Source: Candidatus Mycolicibacterium alkanivorans (lineage in GTDB: Bacteria; Actinomycetota; Actinomycetes; Mycobacteriales; Mycobacteriaceae). Taken from it: a stretch of DNA of 64,000 nt. Made by a program: the position numbers and the translations under genes. The DNA is taken from NCBI RefSeq assembly GCF_022760805.1, contig NZ_JAIVFL010000001.1, positions 3,968,001 to 4,032,000 of the forward strand, read 5' to 3'. Of this stretch, positions 35,692-44,084 are shown in pieces. The notes under the pieces were generated by a model that had not been told where the DNA came from, ran no database searches, and worked only from the letters and a program-made list of their open reading frames with translations. Numbering within the stretch: position 1 is the first letter of the stretch; each line of letters starts with the position of its first letter.

Positions 35692-35719
35692 GCAGTGACA
35701 TCACCAGCCGGTAGGTCAT
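35636..35719 (-). CDS. Short ORF coupled to mftE, possible mftF remnant
   Basis: A 27-residue frame, MTYRLVMSLRGMRAVVVESG plus seven residues, whose ATG overlaps the mftE stop by 4 bases (ATGA). It ends inside mftG in another frame. In other mycobacteria the gene starting here is mftF (a glycosyltransferase of roughly 470 residues). This may be the scar of its deletion, or simply a coupling ORF. I do not recognise the peptide. Confidence 0.35.
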   Translation of the reverse strand: MTYRLVMSLRGMRAVVVESGSGPHLPQ

Positions 35720-36450
35720 CTCAGCATCCCGTCGCGGTCCGGGCTCCACCGATCGATGCGCCGGTGACACGCGTCGACCATCCGGCCGAAGATTCGCGCG
35801 CCGTCGGCCGCGGTCGCCGTCGTCGGGTCACCCAGCACACCCACCGCACTCACTGCGGCCACTCCCCCGTGCCGCATCTGGAGCAACAGGTTAGCCAGTG
35901 GCTCGCGGTTCCCGCTGCACCAGGCCTCGGTGCGGACGTCATCCGGTGAAAGATGTAGCAATACCGAGGTTTCGGTGTGGCCGGCGTGGGCATCGGCGTC
36001 CTCGGCCACACAGGGGCACCAGGCGGCGTCACGTCCTTCCACACGCAACAGGCTCACCGCAGCACGCAGAGCCTCGAGGTTGCCGCCGTGGCCGTTGACG
36101 AAGACGAGACGGCGGGCCCAGTGACACGCCGAGCGACCGTACTCGACCAGCAGGGTCCTCAGCGCCTCGGTCCCGATCGAGACCGTTCCTGGGAAGCCCT
36201 CGTGCTCACCGGAGGCGCCGTAGGCGATGGGGGGTGCCACCAGATACTCGCCCCCGCGTTGCAGTTCACCGGCCGCTGCCGCGGCGACCGCCCCGGCGAT
36301 GCGGGTGTCGGTGTCCAGCGGCAGGTGCGGCCCGTGCTGCTCGGTGGAACCCAGCGGAACCAGGATCGTCGGCAAGGTGTCGCGGAGCTGTCCCGATGTC
36401 GAGTCGCCCAACCCGCGCCAAGCCACCCGCCGATGGTAGGCCGAATTCAT
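35716..36450 (-). CDS. mftE: Mycofactocin precursor peptidase MftE (creatininase family)
   Basis: MftE cuts the modified MftA peptide to release the Val-Tyr-derived AHDP. The 244-residue creatininase-fold metallopeptidase has VPLGSTEQHGPHLPLDTDTR (Glu, His, Asp ligands), VFVNGHGGNLEAL and AHAGHTETSVLL. The ATG at 36450 follows the mftD stop by 32 bases. Confidence 0.93.
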   Translation of the reverse strand: MNSAYHRRVAWRGLGDSTSGQLRDTLPTILVPLGSTEQHGPHLPLDTDTRIAGAVAAAAAGELQRGGEYLVAPPIAYGASGEHEGFPGTVSIGTEALRTLLVEYGRSACHWARRLVFVNGHGGNLEALRAAVSLLRVEGRDAAWCPCVAEDADAHAGHTETSVLLHLSPDDVRTEAWCSGNREPLANLLLQMRHGGVAAVSAVGVLGDPTTATAADGARIFGRMVDACHRRIDRWSPDRDGMLR

Positions 36451-36482
36451 CTGGTGTGCGCCGATCGTTCGGCGAGAGGCAG

Positions 36483-37673
36483 TCAGGCCCCGGCGGGCGG
36501 CACGCCCAGCGCCCGCACGAAGTTCGGCGGCATGATGACGTCCTCTGGAGTCAAGTCGTGGACCGAGGCCTTGCCCAGTCCGCGCAGCGCCGAGTCCAGC
36601 CCGCCGTAGAGGATGTCGAGCACGTTCTCCACACCGGCCTGGCCCGCCGCTCCCAGGCCCCACAGGTAGGCCCGCCCGATCATCACCGCACGCGCCCCGA
36701 GGGCCAGCGCCTTGGCCACGTCGCTGCCGCGCCGGATACCGCCGTCGAGCAGCACCTCGACCTGGTCGCCGACCGCCTCGGCCACCGCGGGCAATGCGCG
36801 AATCGAGGCCGGGGTGCTGTCCAGGTTGTTGCCGCCGTGATTGGACACCGAGATCGCTGAAACACCGGCATCCACAGCACGTTTGGCGTCGTCGATGCGC
36901 ATCACGCCCTTGAGCATGAACGGTCCGCCCCACAGCTCCCGCAGCCAGGCGATGTCCTCCCAGGTGGGGGGCGGCGTGCCCATCCACTCGCCGTAGACGT
37001 TGAAGAACGCCGGGCCGGGCTCGCCCTTGGCGCCCTGGTTGGGCGCTCGGAGCGCCGGCGGGCGCAGGGTCTTGGCCCACTCCAGGAGCCAGCTGGGCCG
37101 CGTCAAGCCCTCCGGCATCATCTCCACGATGGTGCGCAGGTCCATCTTCTCGGGGATCTTCGGACTGCCCCAGTCGCGGCCGTGCGAGAAGCTCCAGTCG
37201 GTGGTGACGATCAACCCGACCGCGCCGGCCGCCCGGGCCCGTTCGGCCCGCGCCGCGATGGCGTCGCGGCCACCCAGCCAGTAGATCTGGAAGAAGGTCT
37301 TCGGGTTGGCGGCGATCACTTCCTCGATCGGCTTGCTGGCGAACGAGGACAGCCCCATCGCGGTGCCGCGGGCGGCGGCGGCGCGGGCCACGGCCACCTC
37401 GCCGTCCGGGTGGATGGCCTGCACGCCGGTCGGCGAGATCAGCACGGGCATCGCAACCTCTTGGCCCATCACGGTTGTCGCGAGGTCACGTTTCTCGCAG
37501 GCACCGACGACGTGCGGGGCGAAGCCCAACTCGCCGAACGCCTCGACGTTGTCGGAGACGGTCAGCCCCTTCTCGCTGCCCGCCAGCAGCGCAGAATATG
37601 CGGACTTGGGCAGGCGCTTCTTGGCGCGCTGCTGTGCGATTGAGACTGTTTCGAACCAGGTGTCACGTGCCAT
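36483..37673 (-). CDS. mftD: Mycofactocin dehydrogenase MftD (FMN-dependent, alpha-hydroxy-acid oxidase family)
   Basis: MftD oxidatively deaminates AHDP to pre-mycofactocin, the redox-active form. The 396-residue FMN TIM-barrel has PVLISPTGVQAIHPDGEVAV, AMGLSSFASKPIEEV, VSNHGGNNLDSTPASIRALP (His base, Arg) and VLLDGGIRRGSDVAKALALG. The ATG at 37673 comes 2 bases after the mftC stop. Confidence 0.95.
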   Translation of the reverse strand: MARDTWFETVSIAQQRAKKRLPKSAYSALLAGSEKGLTVSDNVEAFGELGFAPHVVGACEKRDLATTVMGQEVAMPVLISPTGVQAIHPDGEVAVARAAAARGTAMGLSSFASKPIEEVIAANPKTFFQIYWLGGRDAIAARAERARAAGAVGLIVTTDWSFSHGRDWGSPKIPEKMDLRTIVEMMPEGLTRPSWLLEWAKTLRPPALRAPNQGAKGEPGPAFFNVYGEWMGTPPPTWEDIAWLRELWGGPFMLKGVMRIDDAKRAVDAGVSAISVSNHGGNNLDSTPASIRALPAVAEAVGDQVEVLLDGGIRRGSDVAKALALGARAVMIGRAYLWGLGAAGQAGVENVLDILYGGLDSALRGLGKASVHDLTPEDVIMPPNFVRALGVPPAGA

Positions 37674-37675
37674 GA

Positions 37676-38845
37676 CTAAATCGGACTTTCGTTGCAGGGC
37701 TTGGCCGGAGGCCGCGCCGAAAGGGTGAGCATGATGGGCTTGCCGCGCGAGTGGTCGGCACTCGGACGCGGCTTGTCGCGATCGGTGGCCAGCGCCGGTG
37801 CTCCGTAGCCTTCTACGCACTCCGGGTCAGGGCCGTCGAGTGGAAGGCCGGTGAAGAACTTCGCCGCCATGCAGCCGCCGCGGCAGCTGTCGTAGTGCCC
37901 GCAGCTGCCGCACGCTCCGGCCGACTGCGGCTCGCGCAACTCACGGAACAGCGGGGCGTTCTTCCAGACGTTGTCAAAACCATTGTCCGATGCGATGTTT
38001 CCGGCCAGGAACCGGTCGTGGATGGCGAACGGGCAGGCATAGACGTCACCGACCGGGTCGATCAGGCACACCACCCGTCCGGCACCGCACAGGTTCAGAC
38101 CGGCCAGCGCACCGGGCGCGCCGAGGCCGGCGAGGTGGAAGAACGAGTCGCCGGTGAGCACCCGCTCGCCGTTGGCCACCAGCCAGTTGTACAGCTGCAC
38201 CTGCTGCTCGGCGGTGGGATGAAGTTCGTCCCAGACGTCGGCGCCGCGGCCGGAGGGACGCAGCCGGGTGATGCGCAGCGTGGCGCCGTAGCGGTCGGCC
38301 AGTGCCTTGAAGTCGTCGAGCTGGTCGACGTTGTGGCGGGTGACCACCACGGAGATCTTGGCGTCGGAGAAGCCGGCGGCCGCGAGGTTCTCCAACGCCC
38401 GCACCGCCATGGCGAACGAGCCCTCGCCGCGGACGGCGTCGTTGACCTCCGCCGTGGCGCCGTCGAGGGAGATCTGCACGTCGATGTAGTCACTCGCGGC
38501 CAGCCGGGCCGCCACCTCGGGGGTGATGCGGACGCCGTTGGTGGAGAACTTGACCCCGACGTGGTGTTCGGTGGCGTAGTCCACCAGCTCCCAGAAGTCC
38601 GGTCGCACAGTTGGTTCCCCGCCGCCGATGTTCACGTAGAACACCTGCATGCGCTCGAGTTCGTCGATGATGGCCTTGCACTGGTCGGTCGACAGCTCGC
38701 GCGGGTCACGCTTGCCCGACGAGGACAGGCAGTGCACGCAGGCCAGGTTGCAGGCGTAGGTCAGCTCCCAGGTCAGGCAGATCGGGGCGTCCAGGCCACG
38801 TTCGAACTGCTCGATCAACCGGGGTACCGGTGCCACCGAAGTCAT
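37676..38845 (-). CDS. mftC: Mycofactocin radical SAM maturase MftC
   Basis: MftC decarboxylates the C-terminal Tyr of MftA and then cross-links it to the adjacent Val. The 389-residue protein has the radical-SAM cluster motif C32-x3-C36-x2-C39 (TYACNLACVHCLSSSG), YVNIGGGEPTVRPDFWEL for SAM binding, and a C-terminal SPASM domain with CGAG, CPF, CGSCGHYDSCRGGC and a later Cys for extra iron-sulfur clusters. The ATG overlaps the mftB stop by 4 bases. Confidence 0.97.
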   Translation of the reverse strand: MTSVAPVPRLIEQFERGLDAPICLTWELTYACNLACVHCLSSSGKRDPRELSTDQCKAIIDELERMQVFYVNIGGGEPTVRPDFWELVDYATEHHVGVKFSTNGVRITPEVAARLAASDYIDVQISLDGATAEVNDAVRGEGSFAMAVRALENLAAAGFSDAKISVVVTRHNVDQLDDFKALADRYGATLRITRLRPSGRGADVWDELHPTAEQQVQLYNWLVANGERVLTGDSFFHLAGLGAPGALAGLNLCGAGRVVCLIDPVGDVYACPFAIHDRFLAGNIASDNGFDNVWKNAPLFRELREPQSAGACGSCGHYDSCRGGCMAAKFFTGLPLDGPDPECVEGYGAPALATDRDKPRPSADHSRGKPIMLTLSARPPAKPCNESPI

Positions 38846-39156
38846 TGGGAATCCTTGTCAATCAACATGTTCGAGGCCACCAGCACGCCTAACGCTTGCA
38901 GATAGGGCGGCTCGGCGTGGGCCTCGACACCGGCGGCCCGCAGCGCCGAACGCACGTCCGGGTGATCGGACAGCGACTCGACGACGGCCAGGACGGTCCG
39001 GTTCTTCAGGAACGACAGCTTGCGGGTGCCGAAGTGGTAGAGCAGCGCGCCGAACGGCTCCGGGCGCACCGCTACCTGTGGGTGCAGACGCCAGCTGCGG
39101 GCCGGGTCGAACTGCGACCCGGCCACAGCCGGATCGCCCACAGCGTGGGCGGGCAC
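38842..39156 (-). CDS. mftB: Mycofactocin peptide chaperone MftB
   Basis: MftB is the RRE-type chaperone that presents MftA to MftC. About 104 residues with the family core VAVRPEPFGALLYHFGTRKL and SFLKNRTVLAVVESLSDHPD. I placed the start at the GTG (39156) two bases after the mftA stop; a GTG at 39174 inside mftA is also in frame. It overlaps mftC by 4 bases. Confidence 0.93.
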   Translation of the reverse strand: MPAHAVGDPAVAGSQFDPARSWRLHPQVAVRPEPFGALLYHFGTRKLSFLKNRTVLAVVESLSDHPDVRSALRAAGVEAHAEPPYLQALGVLVASNMLIDKDSQ

Positions 39157-39158
39157 GG

Positions 39159-39254
39159 TCAGTAGACCCCGCACATCCCGTCGATCGAGACCTCTTCGAC
39201 GAGCGTCTCGGTCACCAGCTCGGTCTCCACCTCGGTGTTCTGGCTCGACTCCAT
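39159..39254 (-). CDS. mftA: Mycofactocin precursor peptide MftA
   Basis: A 31-residue peptide, starting [14 protein letters not shown] and ending in the invariant IDGMCGVY. The last Val30-Tyr31 become the mycofactocin core after MftC and MftE act. Translation starts at an ATG (39254) with AAGGGG upstream. It is the first gene of mftA-B-C-D-E-G. Confidence 0.97.
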   Translation of the reverse strand: MESSQNTEVETELVTETLVEEVSIDGMCGVY

Positions 39255-39281
39255 GAAAAGCACCCCTTTTCTCTTGCCTGG

Positions 39282-39310
39282 GTTATCGACAATTGCGAAC
39301 GAGATCGCAA
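39282..39310 (-). promoter_or_regulatory. mftA promoter overlapping an MftR operator candidate
   Basis: TTGCGA-N6-TCGCAA (39293-39310) is a perfect 6-base inverted repeat in the mftA/mftR divergent gap. On the minus strand its outer arm is a -35 (TTGCGA), followed after 17 bases by GATAAC (39287-39282) as -10. A repressor bound here would block mftA. MftR is reported to bind this intergenic region in M. smegmatis; the exact site here is inferred. Confidence 0.55.
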
Positions 39311-39349
39311 GAATATGGCATCGGGTGCCGAAAAGAAAGGGGCGGGTCG

Positions 39350-39955
39350 ATGGCGGGTGAGTCGAGGGCCCGGGCCGGTCGTCGGCGCTCCACCACCCAG
39401 GACCACATCACCGAAGTCGCACTCGACCTCTTCGCCACCCGTGGCTTCGGCGAAGTCAGCGTCGACGACGTCGCGCAGGCATCCGGCATCGCGCGGCGCA
39501 CGCTGTTCCGCTACTACCCGTCGAAGAACGCCATCACCTGGGGCGACTTCGACTCGCACCTGCAGAACTTCCGCGACCTGCTCGATCAGGTGGATCCCAG
39601 CGTTCCCATCAGCGCGGCACTGCGCTCAGCACTGCTGGCGTTCAACACCTTTGACCCCTCCGAGGCCGAGCGGCACCGCCAGCGGATGCGGGTGATCCTG
39701 CAGACCGCCGAGCTGCAGGCGCACTCGATGACCATGTACGCGGGCTGGCGCGGCGTGGTCGCCGGCTTCGTGGCCGGACGCATCCGCGCCAAGCCGGCCG
39801 ACCTGGTACCCCGGTCGGTGGCCTGGCTCATGCTCGGTGTGGCGCTGTCGGCCTACGAGTACTGGCTCGGTGACGAGTCGGTGGCGCTGCCGGAGGCCCT
39901 CGGTGAAGCTTTCGACGCCGTCGCCCACGGCCTCGACCGCTTGGACGCTCGCTGA
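39350..39955 (+). CDS. mftR: TetR family regulator MftR
   Basis: A 201-residue TetR repressor divergent from mftA. The N-terminal HTH is [20 protein letters not shown] then [20 protein letters not shown] (about 18-58). The rest is a helical ligand domain; MftR of other mycobacteria responds to long-chain acyl-CoAs. I chose the ATG at 39350 (MAGESRAR), which has AAAGGGG upstream. Confidence 0.92.
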   Translation: MAGESRARAGRRRSTTQDHITEVALDLFATRGFGEVSVDDVAQASGIARRTLFRYYPSKNAITWGDFDSHLQNFRDLLDQVDPSVPISAALRSALLAFNTFDPSEAERHRQRMRVILQTAELQAHSMTMYAGWRGVVAGFVAGRIRAKPADLVPRSVAWLMLGVALSAYEYWLGDESVALPEALGEAFDAVAHGLDRLDAR

Positions 39956-39978
39956 CCCGACGCACCCCGCAGCGACGC

Positions 39979-40040
39979 CGTTGAGTGTGCGTCAGCGGCG
40001 GGATCCGGCCCGAATCGTCGCCCTGGATGCACACTCGACG
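39979..40040. terminator. Bidirectional hairpin of a second family (GTTGAGTGTGC)
   Basis: Arms 39979-39993 and 40026-40040 pair at 13 of 15 positions around GAGTGTGC/GCACACTC. It lies between the convergent mftR and Lrp-type stops and differs in sequence from the GAGCAGAC hairpins. Confidence 0.6.
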
Positions 40041-40081
40041 ACCTTGACGCCCCTCGCTCGGCGGCTCTGTCGACGCAGGGA

Positions 40082-40528
40082 TCAGGAGGGCGAGCGGTCG
40101 ATCAGGTTGGACAGCACGACGATGCTCTCGCTTCGTTCGATGTCGGCGACCGATCGGATGCGCTCCAGGGCGGCCTCCAGGTGGCGCATGTCGCGCGCCA
40201 GCACGTGCAGGATCGCATCGGCGGTTCCGGTGACGGTGGCGGCACTGATCACCTCCGGGATGTCGATCCAGGCCGCCCGCAACTGATCCGGCGCAATGGT
40301 GCCGTGGCAGTAAACCTGGACGTAGGCCTCGGTGTTCCAGCCCAGGGCGCTGCGGTCGATGACGGTGGTGAAGCCGCGGATGACGCCGTTGTCGAGCATC
40401 CGGTCCACCCGGCGCTTGACCGCCGGGGCCGACAGGTTCACCCGGGCGCCGATCTCGGCGAACGTGGCGCGGGCATGCTCGGCCAGCTCGGCCAGAATGC
40501 GCTCGTCGGTGTCGTCCAGACGGTCCAC
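40082..40528 (-). CDS. Lrp/AsnC family transcriptional regulator
   Basis: A 148-residue Lrp-type regulator. N-terminal HTH: DERILAELAEHARATFAEIG and VNLSAPAVKRRVDRMLDNGV (about 5-50). A RAM ligand domain follows (about 65-135; ATVTGTADAILHVLARDM). I chose the GTG at 40528 (DRLDDTDERIL) with AAAGG upstream rather than a TTG nine codons earlier. It is divergent from ddaH-rocD, as Rv2324 is beside the rocD region in M. tuberculosis, so it probably senses arginine or ornithine. Confidence 0.92.
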   Translation of the reverse strand: MDRLDDTDERILAELAEHARATFAEIGARVNLSAPAVKRRVDRMLDNGVIRGFTTVIDRSALGWNTEAYVQVYCHGTIAPDQLRAAWIDIPEVISAATVTGTADAILHVLARDMRHLEAALERIRSVADIERSESIVVLSNLIDRSPS

Positions 40529-40577
40529 CAGAAGCCTTTCCAGCCGTTCACGCAACAGATCATCGCCATACTAGCTG

Positions 40578-40599
40578 TGACGCAACAAAGTGAGCGTCA
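40578..40599. promoter_or_regulatory. Operator candidate between the Lrp gene and ddaH
   Basis: TGACGC-N10-GCGTCA is a perfect 6-base inverted repeat in the divergent gap, 50 bases from the regulator start and 55 from ddaH. The AT-richer centre (AACAAAGTGA) is usual for Lrp/AsnC sites. Confidence 0.45.
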
Positions 40600-40653
40600 A
40601 TAAGCAACGAGTGTCGGTTGATTGCGCCTCGGCCGCCCCATATCGTTGATTTC

Positions 40654-41493
40654 ATGACGATATCCCCCGATGTCGCTGCCGTCTCGACGTCGCGCAGCCA
40701 GCGTGCGCGCCACTACGTGATGACCCGTCCGACGTTCTTCACCGTGGCGTACGCCATCAATCCGTGGATGGACACCACCACCCCGGTGGACGTCGAGCGC
40801 GCGGTCGCCCAGTGGGAGACCCTGCGCGCTACCTACAGCACCCTCGGACACACCGTCGATCTGGTCGACCCGGTTCCCGGCCTGCCGGACATGGTCTATG
40901 CCGCCAACGCCGGCCTCATCATCAACGGGACCGCCATCGTCGCGCGATTCAAGCATGCCGAACGCGACGGGGAGTCCGTCGCCTACGCCACCTGGATGGA
41001 CCGCCGCGGCCATGCGCCCGTCAGCACCTTCCATGTCAACGAAGGGCAGGGCGATCTTCTGGTCGTCGGTTCGATGATTTTGGCGGGCACCGGATTTCGC
41101 ACCGACCCGCGGGCGCACGCCGAAGTGGCTGCACTCACCGGGATGCCGGTGATCTCGCTGGAACTCGTCGACCCCCGCTTCTACCACCTCGACACCGCGC
41201 TCGCCGTCCTCGACGACACCACCATCGCCTACTACCCGCCGGCATTCACCGATCGCGCCCGGGCCCAGCTGCAGCAGCTGTTCCCCGACGCGATCGAGGT
41301 GTCGAGCACCGACGCCTACGTGCTGGGGCTCAACGCGGTGTCCGACGGCAAGCACGTGGTGCACCCGGCGCAGGCCACCGGCTTCGCCGAACAGCTCTAC
41401 CACGCCGGTTTCCATCCGATCGGTGTCGATCTGTCCGAGCTGCTCAAGGGTGGCGGCTCGGTGAAATGCTGCACACTGGAGGTGTTTTCATGA
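40654..41493 (+). CDS. ddaH: Dimethylarginine dimethylaminohydrolase/arginine deiminase-family protein
   Basis: A 279-residue amidinotransferase-fold enzyme. The C-terminal GGGSVKCCTLEVFS carries the catalytic Cys (272 or 273), and LNVDPRFYHLDTALAVL-like ELVDPRFYHLDTALAVL the catalytic His. DDAH acts on methylarginines, releasing citrulline; related enzymes act on arginine. Because it overlaps an ornithine aminotransferase gene by 4 bases, an arginine-to-ornithine-linked substrate is likely. The ATG at 40654 (MTISPDV) was preferred over an upstream frame extension. Exact substrate unproven. Confidence 0.82.
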   Translation: MTISPDVAAVSTSRSQRARHYVMTRPTFFTVAYAINPWMDTTTPVDVERAVAQWETLRATYSTLGHTVDLVDPVPGLPDMVYAANAGLIINGTAIVARFKHAERDGESVAYATWMDRRGHAPVSTFHVNEGQGDLLVVGSMILAGTGFRTDPRAHAEVAALTGMPVISLELVDPRFYHLDTALAVLDDTTIAYYPPAFTDRARAQLQQLFPDAIEVSSTDAYVLGLNAVSDGKHVVHPAQATGFAEQLYHAGFHPIGVDLSELLKGGGSVKCCTLEVFS

Positions 41494-42734
41494 CCATGGC
41501 CGACACAGCGCGAAGCGCGCTACCACCCGCGACGGCGGCCGCGATCGCCCTCGACGACACCTATGCGGCGCGCAACTACTCACCGCTGCCGATCGTCGCC
41601 ACCAGCGCGCGCGGCGCGTGGATCACCGATATCGAGGGTCGCCGCTACCTGGACTGCCTGGCCGCCTATTCGGCGGTCAACTTCGGCCACCACAACGACG
41701 AGATCATCGCCACCGCTCACCGTCAGCTCGACGCGGTGACCCTGATCAGCCGGGCGTTCCACTCCGATCGGCTCGGGCCGTTCTGCGCCGCGCTGGCCCG
41801 GTTGTGCGGCAAGGACATGGTGCTGCCGATGAACAGCGGCGCCGAGGCGGTCGAAAGCGGTCTGAAGGTGGCCCGCAAGTGGGGCGCCGACGTCAAGGGC
41901 GTTCCGGAGGGCATGGCCAACATCATCGTGGCGGACAACAACTTCCACGGCCGCACGATCAGCATCGTGAGCTTCTCCTCCGACAAGACCGCGCGCGGCG
42001 GATTCGGCCCCTTCACACCAGGATTCAGTTCGGTGCCCTTCGGGGACGCCGACGCTGTCGCCGCCGCCATCGACGACCACACGGTCGCGGTACTCGTCGA
42101 GCCCATCCAGGGCGAGGCCGGCATCATCGTGCCACCCGACGACTACCTGCCTCGGCTGCGCCAGCTGTGCACCCAGAACAACGTGCTGCTGATCGCCGAC
42201 GAGATCCAATCCGGGCTGGCCCGCACCGGGCATACCTTCGCCTGCGACCACTGGGGCGTGGTGCCCGACATCTACCTGCTCGGCAAGGCCCTGGGCGGCG
42301 GCGTGGTGCCGCTATCGGCGGTGGTGGCCGACCGTGATGTGCTCGGTGTGCTCAACCCCGGCGAGCACGGCTCGACGTTCGGCGGCAACCCGCTGGCCAC
42401 CGCCATCGGCACCACGGTGGTCGAGATCCTCGAGCGTGGCGAATTCCAGTCCCGCTCAGCAGAACTCGGCGTTCACCTGCATGCGCGGCTGCGCGCCCTG
42501 ATCGGCCACGGCGTCATCGCCGTGCGCGGCATGGGACTGTGGGCCGGGGTGGACATCGACGCCCGGCTGGGCAGCGGTAAGCAAATAAGCCTGGCGCTGG
42601 CCGCACGCGGTGTCCTGGTCAAGGACACCCACGGTTCGACACTGCGATTCGCCCCGCCGCTGGTCATCACCGCCGAAGAGATCGACTGGGCTGTTGATCA
42701 GTTCGCGGGGGTCCTGGCCGAGGCCGGCTCATAG
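41490..42734 (+). CDS. rocD: Ornithine aminotransferase
   Basis: Transfers the delta-amino group of ornithine to 2-oxoglutarate, giving glutamate semialdehyde for proline or glutamate synthesis. The 414-residue class-III PLP enzyme has MNSGAEAVESGLKVARKWG, LVEPIQGEAGIIVPPDDYL, ADEIQSGLARTG (Asp237) and the PLP lysine Lys266 in YLLGKALGGGVVPLSA. The start has GGAGG 7 bases upstream and overlaps ddaH. I recall the M. tuberculosis gene being split in two (rocD1, rocD2); here it is one intact frame. Confidence 0.94.
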   Translation: MTMADTARSALPPATAAAIALDDTYAARNYSPLPIVATSARGAWITDIEGRRYLDCLAAYSAVNFGHHNDEIIATAHRQLDAVTLISRAFHSDRLGPFCAALARLCGKDMVLPMNSGAEAVESGLKVARKWGADVKGVPEGMANIIVADNNFHGRTISIVSFSSDKTARGGFGPFTPGFSSVPFGDADAVAAAIDDHTVAVLVEPIQGEAGIIVPPDDYLPRLRQLCTQNNVLLIADEIQSGLARTGHTFACDHWGVVPDIYLLGKALGGGVVPLSAVVADRDVLGVLNPGEHGSTFGGNPLATAIGTTVVEILERGEFQSRSAELGVHLHARLRALIGHGVIAVRGMGLWAGVDIDARLGSGKQISLALAARGVLVKDTHGSTLRFAPPLVITAEEIDWAVDQFAGVLAEAGS

Positions 42735-42753
42735 TCGGTCGGATCGCAGTAAA

Positions 42754-42791
42754 CGAGAGCGGCGCCCACCCGAAGGTGAACGCCGCTCTCG
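42754..42791. terminator. Bidirectional terminator between rocD and tuf
   Basis: CGAGAGCGGCG (42754-42764) pairs perfectly with CGCCGCTCTCG (42781-42791), with an inner CACC/GGTG stem and a CGAA loop. It serves the convergent rocD and tuf. Confidence 0.8.
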
Positions 42792-42811
42792 TGTCTAACC
42801 GTCCGACTAGA

Positions 42812-44002
<1,191 letters not shown>

Positions 44003-44084
44003 TTGTGTGTCCTCCTGGACTGTGTTGGTGCTTGTGAAGCAGGTTGTTGTATTTCAGTTGTGTGGTCCGCCAACGCGTCCGGGG

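Noticed and set aside
33940..35949. Plus-strand open frame (669 codons) opposite mftG
   Set aside because: Antisense to genes with clear motifs (FAD-binding, GMC signature); no domain of its own.
44003..44084. Separate tuf promoter (TTGGCG ... TACAAC)
   Set aside because: Spacer is 16 bases and the -10 lacks the final T; read-through from fusA is enough to explain tuf expression, so I did not list it.
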